Origin: RPQK01 sp041946865 | GTDB lineage: Bacteria > Acidobacteriota > UBA6911 > RPQK01 | Length of the DNA stretch: 11,632 nt | Reading direction: 5' to 3' | NCBI GenBank assembly: GCA_041946865.1 | Contig: JBHGBF010000182.1 | Location: 1 to 11,632 of the forward strand | Shown: positions 1 through 6,379 of the stretch, in pieces | How the letters are laid out: each line of letters begins with the position of its first letter | Numbering within the stretch: the stretch's first letter is position 1 | The notes under the pieces: model-generated | Databases searched by the model: none | Told to the model about the DNA's origin: nothing | Seen by the model: the letters and a program-made list of their open reading frames with translations, nothing else | Translations under genes and position numbers: made by a program

Positions 1-180
1 GGGCGCTCGTTTCCACTATCCGGGTGCGCAAGGGGCATGATGAACTCCAGAAGCGCCTGTCGCTTCGCTCGCAGAAAACTGAGCGGTTACCGAACGCGCC
101 TGACTGCTGTTGCCAGACCCCGTGGTATTCTGATAGGGTTAAAAGCCGCCCTTTTCAACCCTAGATGGGGAGGAACCAGC
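1..180 (+). other. Structured leader upstream of leuA
   Basis: No gene is recognised here. One frame is open from the left edge to a TAG at 162-164 and another ends in a TGA at 38-40; neither peptide resembles a family I know, so a C-terminal tail of an upstream gene is possible but unproven. The DNA is rich in small inverted repeats: GAAGCG (50-55) with CGCTTC (61-66), CGCTC (66-70) with GAGCG (81-85), and a larger hairpin at 134-163 listed separately. I see no leucine-rich leader peptide and no T-box core motif. The only promoter-like match is a TTGCCA at 110-115 without a convincing -10, so the transcription start is undetermined. Confidence 0.4.
134..163 (+). promoter_or_regulatory. Hairpin next to the leuA ribosome binding site
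   Basis: TAGGGTTAAAAG (134-145) pairs with CTTTTCAACCCTA (151-163) over 12 base pairs with a single bulged C at 156 and a CCGCC loop. It ends only a few bases before the GGGGAGGA ribosome binding site (167-174) of leuA. No T-run follows, so it is not a standard terminator. A role in mRNA stability, translation control or attenuation of the leucine operon is inference. Confidence 0.45.
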
Positions 181-1740
181 ATGTCAGAGAAGATCCTGAT
201 TTTCGACACGACGTTGAGAGACGGTGAGCAGTCGCCCGGTTGTTCGATGAACCTTGAAGAGAAACTGAAGATGGCGCGACAGCTAGAACGCCTGAATGTC
301 GATGTGATCGAAGCCGGCTTCCCTATCGCCTCAGAAGGTGACTTCGAAGCGGTTCAGGCCATTGCCCTTCAGATCCGAAAACCGGTGATCGCGGGCCTGG
401 CTCGTGCCAATCGTCTGGACATTGAACGCGCCTGGGAGGCGATTAAGCAGGCTCGCCGGCCGCGCATCCACACGTTTATTGCGACCTCAGATATCCACCT
501 GAAGCACAAGCTGCGCAAGACCCGGGACGAGGTGCTCAAGCAGGCTGCTGAAGCAGTCAAGATGGCCCGGGATCTGTGCGAAGATGTCGAGTTCTCGGCG
601 GAGGACGCTACCCGCAGTGATATCGATTACCTGGCCGAGGTCCTTGAGGCGGCTATTCAAGCCGGCGCCGGCGTCATTAACATTCCTGACACAGTGGGAT
701 ACGCCATCCCGCAGGAGTACGAGCCGTTTATCAAAACGCTCCTCGGCAAGATCCCCAGTCGGGACAAGGCCGTCTTTAGTTGTCACTGTCACAACGACCT
801 CGGTCTGGCGGTCGCCAACTCGCTGGCCGCCGTTGAAGCCGGCTGCCGTCAAGTGGAATGCACGGTCAACGGGATCGGGGAAAGAGCAGGGAACGCCTCG
901 CTCGAAGAAACGGTCATGGCCCTGCGCACCCGGAGGGACATCCTCCCGTACCATACTGACATTGTGACCGAGGAGATCTCGCGTTCGAGCAAAATGCTCT
1001 GTAATCTGACCGGTCTGTTCGTTCAGCACAACAAGGCCATCGTGGGCCGCAACGCCTTTGCTCACGAGGCGGGAATCCACCAGGACGGAATGCTGAAAAA
1101 CGCCTTGACCTACGAGATCATGACGCCTCAGTCCGTAGGCATCAGTTCCAGCACCCTGGTTCTTGGAAAGCACAGTGGTCGGCATGCCCTCCGCAATAAG
1201 TTCGAGCAGATGGGTTACGAACTGACGACCGAGGAATTGGAGCGGGCGTACTTTTTCTTCACGAAGCTGGCCGACCAGAAAAAGGAAATCTACGAGGAGG
1301 ATTTGGTGGCGATCATCCAGGATGGAATGAAGATCATCCCGGATATCTATCGCCTGAAGTTTGTCCATTCGGCGGGCGGGAGCCAGACCATCGCCAGTGC
1401 GGCAGTCAAGCTGGAGCGGGGAAACGAGTCGTTCGTGGAGTCGGCGGTCGGCGACGGCCCAGTTCACGCCTGTTACCGTGCCATCGACAGGATAACCGGG
1501 CTGCCGGGGCGTCTCCTGGACTACAGTGTCAACGCGGTCACGCGCGGAAAAGACGCTCTCGGCGAGGTCTTCGTGCACGTTGAATTCGGAGGCAAGAACT
1601 ACATCGGTAAGGCGGCCAGCGTTGATATCATCGACGCGAGCGCCAGGGCTTACCTCAACGCTGTCAACAAGGTCATTCACGAAGAGCAGCGCCAGGCTAA
1701 AAGCCCCGATGTCTCGGCCGAAGCAACGAGGACGAACTAG
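181..1740 (+). CDS. leuA: 2-isopropylmalate synthase
   Basis: Condenses acetyl-CoA with 2-oxoisovalerate to give 2-isopropylmalate, the committed step of leucine biosynthesis in the cytoplasm. The 519-residue protein has the usual bacterial length. The DTTLRDGEQ signature at residues 9-17 supplies catalytic and metal-binding residues of the TIM barrel, and His202 and His204 in SCHCHND are the expected metal ligands. NGIGERAGN around residue 240 is also typical. The C-terminal part (about 390-505, including HACYRAIDRITG and a DALGEV segment) matches the LeuA regulatory domain that binds leucine in known members, so feedback inhibition is likely. The ATG at 181 is chosen because GGGGAGGA lies just upstream and the protein then begins directly at the first barrel strand; the frame is open further upstream to 37 but that extension is not conserved-looking. 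leuC follows after 16 bases, so the two are probably co-transcribed. Confidence 0.97.
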   Translation: MSEKILIFDTTLRDGEQSPGCSMNLEEKLKMARQLERLNVDVIEAGFPIASEGDFEAVQAIALQIRKPVIAGLARANRLDIERAWEAIKQARRPRIHTFIATSDIHLKHKLRKTRDEVLKQAAEAVKMARDLCEDVEFSAEDATRSDIDYLAEVLEAAIQAGAGVINIPDTVGYAIPQEYEPFIKTLLGKIPSRDKAVFSCHCHNDLGLAVANSLAAVEAGCRQVECTVNGIGERAGNASLEETVMALRTRRDILPYHTDIVTEEISRSSKMLCNLTGLFVQHNKAIVGRNAFAHEAGIHQDGMLKNALTYEIMTPQSVGISSSTLVLGKHSGRHALRNKFEQMGYELTTEELERAYFFFTKLADQKKEIYEEDLVAIIQDGMKIIPDIYRLKFVHSAGGSQTIASAAVKLERGNESFVESAVGDGPVHACYRAIDRITGLPGRLLDYSVNAVTRGKDALGEVFVHVEFGGKNYIGKAASVDIIDASARAYLNAVNKVIHEEQRQAKSPDVSAEATRTN

Positions 1741-1756
1741 ACCTGAGAAGAACGCT

Positions 1757-3157
1757 ATGCCCAAAACCCTTTTTCAAAAGATCTGGGAGAGTCATGTCGT
1801 GTACGAGGAGCCGGGCAAACCGGCCATTCTCTACATTGACTGTCATCTCGTCCATGAAGTGACGTCACCGCAAGCCTTCGAGGGACTACGGCTGGCAAAA
1901 CGTAAAGTCCGGCGTCCTGACCGGACGTTTGCGACGATGGACCACAATGTCCCGACCTGGGACCGATCCTTACCGATTACGGACCCGATCTCCAAGAAGC
2001 AGATAGAAACGCTGGCGCAGAATTGCGCCGAATTCAGGATCCCGCTCTACGGGCTTGACAGTCCTGACCAGGGGATTGTCCACGTGATCGGACCGGAGCT
2101 GGGGATAACCCGGCCGGGCATGACGATTGTGTGCGGCGACAGCCATACCGCGACGCACGGGGCTTTCGGCGCCCTGGCCTTTGGCATCGGAACGAGCGAG
2201 GTTGAGCACGTTCTCGCGACTCAATGCCTGCAGCAGTCCCTTCCCAAGACGTTTCGCGTCCGGTTCCTGGGGCGCCTCGGACATAACGTCTCAGCCAAAG
2301 ACCTCATCCTTTACCTCATCCGCAACATCGGGACGGATGGGGCCACCGGCTACGTCATCGAATATGCCGGCGAGGCGATCAGCAGCCTCTCCATAGAAGA
2401 ACGGATGACGGTCTGCAACATGTCGATAGAGGCAGGCGCCCGGGCGGGGATGGTGGCGCCTGACGACACGACATTTGCCTACATCGAAGGCCGGCCCTTT
2501 GCCCCCAAGGGCAAAGAATTCCGGGAGCAGGTGGCCGAGTGGCGACAGTTGATCACAGACGAGAGCGCCCGCTTCGATCGGGAGCTTGAGCTGGAAGTCA
2601 GCACTCTCGTTCCCCAGGTGAGCTGGGGAACGAGTCCCGGCATGGTGACAGATGTGACCGGCGTGGTTCCGGACCCCGGTTCGTTCTCAGACGAAAGCTT
2701 GCGGAAGGCAGCCGGCCGGGCACTCGAATATATGGCCCTGACGCCCGGCACTCCCATTCAACAGATCCATTTGGACCGCGTGTTCATCGGCTCGTGCACC
2801 AACGGCCGGATCGAGGATCTGCGCGAGGCGGCCCGCGTGGTGGAGGGGCGCAAGGTGGCCCCCAGCGTAAGAGCCATGGTGGTCCCGGGCTCACAGCGGG
2901 TGAAGCGGCAGGCGGAACGTGAAGGTCTCGATGTCGTCTTCAAAAAGGCCGGGTTCGAGTGGCGCGAGTCCGGATGCAGTATGTGCCTGGGAATGAACCC
3001 GGACATCCTGCAGCCGGGCGAGCGCTGCGCGTCCACCTCGAATCGCAATTTCGAGGGTCGCCAGGGCCGGGGAGGCCGCACCCACCTGGTCAGTCCGGCA
3101 ATGGCCGCCGCTGCCGCGCTTGCCGGCCATTTCGTCGATATCCGAGAGTGGGATTGA
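1757..3157 (+). CDS. leuC: 3-isopropylmalate dehydratase, large subunit
   Basis: Large subunit of the LeuCD isomerase, which converts 2-isopropylmalate to 3-isopropylmalate using a 4Fe-4S cluster. The 466-residue length is that of the classical bacterial enzyme. The three cluster ligands are visible as Cys347 (GSCTNG) and Cys407 plus Cys410 (SGCSMCLGM), at the same positions as in the E. coli protein. Other aconitase-family blocks are ATMDHNVPTW near the N terminus, VCGDSHTATHGAFG, and GTSEVEHVLATQ. The ATG at 1757 gives the canonical MPKTLFQKIWESHVV start; only a weak GAGAAG lies upstream, so translation may lean on coupling to leuA, whose stop is 16 bases away. leuD follows after 16 bases. 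Confidence 0.97.
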   Translation: MPKTLFQKIWESHVVYEEPGKPAILYIDCHLVHEVTSPQAFEGLRLAKRKVRRPDRTFATMDHNVPTWDRSLPITDPISKKQIETLAQNCAEFRIPLYGLDSPDQGIVHVIGPELGITRPGMTIVCGDSHTATHGAFGALAFGIGTSEVEHVLATQCLQQSLPKTFRVRFLGRLGHNVSAKDLILYLIRNIGTDGATGYVIEYAGEAISSLSIEERMTVCNMSIEAGARAGMVAPDDTTFAYIEGRPFAPKGKEFREQVAEWRQLITDESARFDRELELEVSTLVPQVSWGTSPGMVTDVTGVVPDPGSFSDESLRKAAGRALEYMALTPGTPIQQIHLDRVFIGSCTNGRIEDLREAARVVEGRKVAPSVRAMVVPGSQRVKRQAEREGLDVVFKKAGFEWRESGCSMCLGMNPDILQPGERCASTSNRNFEGRQGRGGRTHLVSPAMAAAAALAGHFVDIREWD

Positions 3158-3173
3158 ATCAAAAGGAAACCAG

Positions 3174-3764
3174 ATGGAACCGTTCAGAACTCTATCGGGA
3201 ATCGCTGCTCCGTTGGATCGGCGTAACGTAGACACGGATCAGATCATCCCCAAGCAGTTTTTGAAAAGGATTGAGAGGACCGGTTACGGCGAGTTCCTGT
3301 TCTTTGACTGGCGATACCGCCAGGACGGTTCGCCGGACCCGGACTTCGGGTTGAATGCTCCCGCGCTTCAGGGAGCAAGTATCCTGATCGCAGGTGCGAA
3401 CTTCGGCTGTGGCTCCTCGCGGGAGCATGCGCCCTGGGCGCTTCACGATTACGGTTTCCGGTGCATCATCGCACCGTCGTTCGCCGATATCTTCTACAAC
3501 AATTGCTTCAAGAACGGCATTCTCGCCATCCGCCTTCCGGAGACCGTCGTAAATGATCTGATCCGGACGGCGCAGACCCGCTCGCCCTACCGGCTCAGGG
3601 TCGACCTGGAGAAGCAGTTGATCTCGGATGAGCAGGGAAGGAATATCCGGTTTGAAGTCGACCCGTTCCGCCGCCACTGCCTCCTTAAAGGCCTGGACGA
3701 TATCGGGCTGACGCTCCAGTACGAAGATCAAATCCGGGCGTATGAGCAGAGGATGGGAAAGTAG
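3174..3764 (+). CDS. leuD: 3-isopropylmalate dehydratase, small subunit
   Basis: Swivel-domain partner of LeuC; together they form the isopropylmalate isomerase. The 196-residue protein has the usual length. Motifs seen are APLDRRNVDTDQIIPKQFL near the N terminus, GANFGCGSSREHAPWAL (family signature in the middle), and APSFADIFYNNCFKNGIL. The ATG at 3174 is preceded by AAAGGAAA and lies 16 bases after the leuC stop, which fits one operon. The reading frame is followed by a rho-independent terminator, so leuD appears to be the last gene of this operon, and the leuB dehydrogenase expected next in many genomes is absent. Confidence 0.97.
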   Translation: MEPFRTLSGIAAPLDRRNVDTDQIIPKQFLKRIERTGYGEFLFFDWRYRQDGSPDPDFGLNAPALQGASILIAGANFGCGSSREHAPWALHDYGFRCIIAPSFADIFYNNCFKNGILAIRLPETVVNDLIRTAQTRSPYRLRVDLEKQLISDEQGRNIRFEVDPFRRHCLLKGLDDIGLTLQYEDQIRAYEQRMGK

Positions 3765-3785
3765 GTCCCCTGAAACAGACTGACG

Positions 3786-3838
3786 ACTCGCGAAAAGCGC
3801 GGAAGACCAGGTGTTTCCCCGCTTTCCCGCGAGTTTTT
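3786..3838 (+). terminator. Rho-independent terminator after leuD
   Basis: ACTCGCG (3786-3792) pairs with CGCGAGT (3828-3834); an inner AAAGCG pairs with CGCTTT across a small internal loop, and the run of five T ends at 3838. It begins 22 bases after the leuD stop. The 3' arm can also pair downstream: CCCGCGAGTT (3826-3835) with AACTCTGCGGG (3852-3862, one bulged T), so two mutually exclusive folds exist. Confidence 0.75.
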
Positions 3839-3886
3839 GCGGCTTTCGCGCAACTCTGCGGGAAAAATGTGATCCTCTCTCTAGTG

Positions 3887-3914
3887 TTGTCAGTCTGATA
3901 CCGTATAATAAATT
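3887..3914 (+). promoter_or_regulatory. Candidate promoter for the kamA cluster
   Basis: A perfect TATAAT lies at 3904-3909 in a locally AT-rich stretch between the leuD terminator and kamA. The best -35-like hexamer, TTGTCA at 3887-3892, is only 11 bases from it; paired with TAAATT at 3909-3914 the spacing is 16. Either reading puts the transcript start near 3916-3921 and leaves an untranslated leader of about 120 bases before the kamA ATG. Confidence 0.35.
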
Positions 3915-3951
3915 TTGATTTGCGGAACTTTGTCTTGCCGGAGTGTTGGCA

Positions 3952-4015
3952 CTGCGAGCTGCCGAGCGGCAGTTCGTAGCTCTCAGAGTGAGAGAGCACG
4001 AGCGGCAGGCTTTTT
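3952..4015 (+). promoter_or_regulatory. Hairpin-rich kamA leader, possible attenuator
   Basis: A 12-pair hairpin (3952-3963 with 3968-3979, two G-U pairs, loop GAGC) is followed by GCTCTC (3979-3984) paired with GAGAGC (3992-3997). The decamer CGAGCGGCAG occurs twice, at 3963-3972 and 3999-4008, so CTGCCG (3959-3964) can pair with either CGGCAG copy. The second pairing would be followed by TTTTT (4011-4015), which has the shape of a terminator. No lysine-riboswitch core is recognised. Regulation is inference from the pairing options alone. Confidence 0.35.
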
Positions 4016-4035
4016 GTGAAAGGAGAAGCTCAGCT

Positions 4036-5334
4036 ATGAATGAGGACTGTGCCAGTCCATCGGCTGAACCTCCCGGTAGGTACTCTAACCTGCCTTTGAT
4101 GGACCCCTCCCTAGCCAGTACACCGGTTTCAGCCAATGGAAAGCAGGTGATTGGCGAAAGAACCCGTCTTTTCAGAGAACGTTTCTTCCCAGCTGTCACA
4201 GATCAAGATTGGAACGATTGGCACTGGCAACTGCGTAATCGCATAACCGATCTGCGAACCTTGGAGCGATTCATTCGGGTTTCCGAGGACGAACGGCTTG
4301 CGATTAACCAACACAGTGGGCCTTTGCCGGTAGGAATCACTCCCTACTATGCGTCCCTGCTTGATGAGTACAACCCACTTCAGCCGCTGCGACGGACAGT
4401 GGTGATGGTGACTGATGAGCACAGAAGGGTTCCTGGCGAGGCGGACGACCCACTGAACGAGGATCATGACTCCCCGGTTCCGGGTCTGGTCCACCGATAT
4501 CCTGATCGGGTTCTCTTCCTGGTGACAGGGTTTTGTTCCGTGTATTGCCGCTACTGTACGCGGTCCAGGATGGTAGGCAACCCCGGCGGCGAATATCGGT
4601 TCAACATAAAGCAGTGGGAACGGGCCATCGATTACATTGCAGCGAACCCGTGCATTCGGGACGTGCTTCTTTCAGGTGGCGACCCGCTGACGCTGGTGGA
4701 CAGCCGGCTGGAATGGCTCCTGTCTCGTCTGCGCCGGATTCCGCATGTCGAGTTCCTGAGGATTGGGACCAAGGTACCGACGGTGCTTCCGCAGCGGATC
4801 ACTTCGGGGTTGACCCGAATGCTTCGCCGCTACCACCCCCTGTGGATGAGCATCCATTTCACGCACCCTGACGAGCTCACTCCGGAAGTCAGCCAGGCGT
4901 GTCAGAGGCTGGCAGACGCCGGGATTCCGTTGGGCAGCCAGACGGTGTTGCTGGCGGGCGTGAACGATTCGGTGGACACGATGAAGCGCCTCGTCCAGGG
5001 CCTGCTGAAGATTCGCGTGCGACCTTACTACCTGTATCAGTGTGACCCGATTTCCGGCTCCTCGCATTTCCGGACCCCGGTCGAGAAGGGTTTGGAGATC
5101 ATTGGAGGCCTGCGTGGTCACACCACTGGGTACGCGGTCCCCAGCTACGTGATCGACGCTCCGGGCGGAGGCGGCAAGATTCCGCTCTTGCCGGAGTATT
5201 TCGTAGGCCGCGAAGGCGACGAGGTCGTCCTGAGGAACTACGAAGGGAACATCTATCGTTACCCGGATCCTGCAAAACACACTAACGGGCAATCGGGCCG
5301 GCGGGGAGGGGACCTGATCACCCTCCAAGCCTGA
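4036..5334 (+). CDS. kamA: KamA-family lysine 2,3-aminomutase (radical SAM, PLP)
   Basis: Predicted to move the alpha-amino group of L-lysine to the beta carbon, giving beta-lysine, using S-adenosylmethionine, a 4Fe-4S cluster and pyridoxal phosphate. The cluster motif is Cys167, Cys171 and Cys174 (CSVYCRYC). The PLP lysine is Lys381 in DAPGGGGK, and Asp337 (YQCDP) and Asp374 occupy the two positions that bind the side-chain amine of lysine in the clostridial enzyme, with the same 37-residue spacing. That favours lysine over glutamate, whose mutases replace these aspartates. Unlike the clostridial enzyme, the 432-residue protein lacks the C-terminal CxCxxC zinc motif, although the other zinc cysteine (in QACQRLADAG) is kept. 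The N terminus has about 35 extra residues of low complexity. The ATG at 4036 has AGGAG ten bases upstream; the frame is open back to a GTG at 3943. An EpmB role is less likely because EpmB proteins are shorter. Substrate remains a prediction. Confidence 0.85.
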   Translation: MNEDCASPSAEPPGRYSNLPLMDPSLASTPVSANGKQVIGERTRLFRERFFPAVTDQDWNDWHWQLRNRITDLRTLERFIRVSEDERLAINQHSGPLPVGITPYYASLLDEYNPLQPLRRTVVMVTDEHRRVPGEADDPLNEDHDSPVPGLVHRYPDRVLFLVTGFCSVYCRYCTRSRMVGNPGGEYRFNIKQWERAIDYIAANPCIRDVLLSGGDPLTLVDSRLEWLLSRLRRIPHVEFLRIGTKVPTVLPQRITSGLTRMLRRYHPLWMSIHFTHPDELTPEVSQACQRLADAGIPLGSQTVLLAGVNDSVDTMKRLVQGLLKIRVRPYYLYQCDPISGSSHFRTPVEKGLEIIGGLRGHTTGYAVPSYVIDAPGGGGKIPLLPEYFVGREGDEVVLRNYEGNIYRYPDPAKHTNGQSGRRGGDLITLQA

Positions 5335-5340
5335 CGCCTC

Positions 5341-5369
5341 GGAAGGGCGGTCTTTGCGGCCGCCCTTCC
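5341..5369 (+). terminator. Strong hairpin between kamA and the first ligase
   Basis: GGAAGGGCGG (5341-5350) pairs perfectly with CCGCCCTTCC (5360-5369) around a nine-base loop, six bases after the kamA stop and 23 bases before the next ATG. The T-rich tract (TTTT at 5374-5377) is displaced from the stem, so this may be a leaky terminator or an mRNA-stabilising hairpin that sets kamA expression above that of the ligases. Confidence 0.5.
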
Positions 5370-5392
5370 ATCTGTTTTCACTCCAAGATTTC

Positions 5393-6379
5393 ATGAACAT
5401 CGGTCTGACTTACGACCTGAAAGACGATTACCTGCAACTCGGCTACGGCAAAGAGGAAACGGCTGAGCTTGACAGCATCAGGACGATTGACGCCCTGGAC
5501 AGCACTCTCACCGAGCTTGGCTACCAGGTCAAGCGCGTCGGGCATCTCAAGGCTCTCGCTGCCCGTCTGCTCGCCGGAGAACGCTGGGACCTGGTGTTCA
5601 ACATCGCCGAGGGATTCCGGGGACTGGGCAGAGAGGCTCAAGTGCCCGCTCTGCTGGATGCTTTCGAGGTCCCTTACACCTTCTCCGATCCGCTGGTCCT
5701 CACTCTGACTCTTCACAAGGGCATGACCAAGCACGTCGTCCGTGATTTGGGCGTCCCGACACCAGACTTTGCTGTCGTCGAGGATGAGCTTGACATAGCC
5801 CACGTTCGCCTGCCCTTCCCGCTTTTTGCCAAACCGGTGGCGGAGGGGACGAGCAAGGGCATATCCGCCGATTCGAAGATCCACAGCAGCGAGGAGCTTG
5901 CGCAAGTCTGCCGCGACCTTTTGGCCAGGTACCGTCAACCTGTGCTGGTGGAGGAGTATCTTTCCGGACGCGAGTTCACGGTCGGTATTGCGGGCACCGG
6001 ACGAAAAGCAAGAGTTCTGGGTGTCTCGGAAGTCCTGCTGCTCGAAAAGGCTGAGGCCGGAGTGTACTCTTACTCGAACAAGGCCTATTACGAAGACCGT
6101 GTCCGCTATCACCTGGTTGACGGGCCGATTGCCGAGGAGGCGGGAGACGTCGCGCTCGCGGCCTGGAAGGGCCTGGGCTGCCGGGATGCAGGCCGCGTCG
6201 ACGTCCGCTGCGCCGCTAACGGTTCAGTCCAGTTCATCGAGGTGAACCCGCTGGCTGGGCTCAATCCGGTGTGGTCGGACTTGCCGATCCTCTGCGGATT
6301 GGCCGGGATTTCTTACAGGGAGCTTCTGCAAATGATCGTCGAGTCGGCCTCGGAGCGTATCGAGAAGGAGTCAATCTGA
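5393..6379 (+). CDS. ATP-grasp ligase, D-Ala-D-Ala ligase-like (first of two)
   Basis: A 328-residue member of the ATP-grasp superfamily (COG1181-like). Such enzymes activate a carboxylate as an acyl phosphate and join it to an amine. Blocks in order: N-terminal strand MNIGLTYD, NIAEGF (70-75) as in Ddl proteins, the ATP-binding lysine in LFAKPVAEGTSKGI (Lys147), VLVEEYLSGREFTVGI (184-199), a GVYSYSNKAYYED segment near the substrate, RVDV (268-271) and the metal-binding FIEVNPLAGLNP (Glu283, Asn285). Its place between kamA and a second ligase argues against a cell-wall role; no mur or fts genes are near. The acceptor and donor are unknown, with beta-lysine the obvious candidate for one of them. 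The ATG at 5393 places the start at the first strand but has no good ribosome binding site; a TTG at 5354, behind GGAAGG in the hairpin stem, is an alternative. It ends in an overlap with the next gene. Confidence 0.8.
   Translation: MNIGLTYDLKDDYLQLGYGKEETAELDSIRTIDALDSTLTELGYQVKRVGHLKALAARLLAGERWDLVFNIAEGFRGLGREAQVPALLDAFEVPYTFSDPLVLTLTLHKGMTKHVVRDLGVPTPDFAVVEDELDIAHVRLPFPLFAKPVAEGTSKGISADSKIHSSEELAQVCRDLLARYRQPVLVEEYLSGREFTVGIAGTGRKARVLGVSEVLLLEKAEAGVYSYSNKAYYEDRVRYHLVDGPIAEEAGDVALAAWKGLGCRDAGRVDVRCAANGSVQFIEVNPLAGLNPVWSDLPILCGLAGISYRELLQMIVESASERIEKESI

Noticed and set aside
3..164. Open frame from the left edge to 162-164 as the end of an upstream gene
   Set aside because: The 53 residues match no family I recognise and the stretch overlaps the leader hairpins; it cannot be decided without sequence to the left.
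487..1764. Long minus-strand open frame of 425 codons opposite leuA
   Set aside because: It mirrors leuA in a GC-rich gene, resembles no family, and leuA is unmistakable on the other strand.
3943..4035. GTG at 3943 as the kamA start, adding 31 residues
   Set aside because: The extension is read through strong hairpins and has no ribosome site, whereas ATG 4036 has AGGAG upstream.
3916..4035. Lysine riboswitch in the kamA leader
   Set aside because: The leader is too short, and I do not see the conserved core of the lysine riboswitch.
3192..4199. Minus-strand open frame of 335 codons across leuD, the terminator and the kamA start
   Set aside because: It runs through a clear terminator, promoter and two real genes, and has no recognisable domain.
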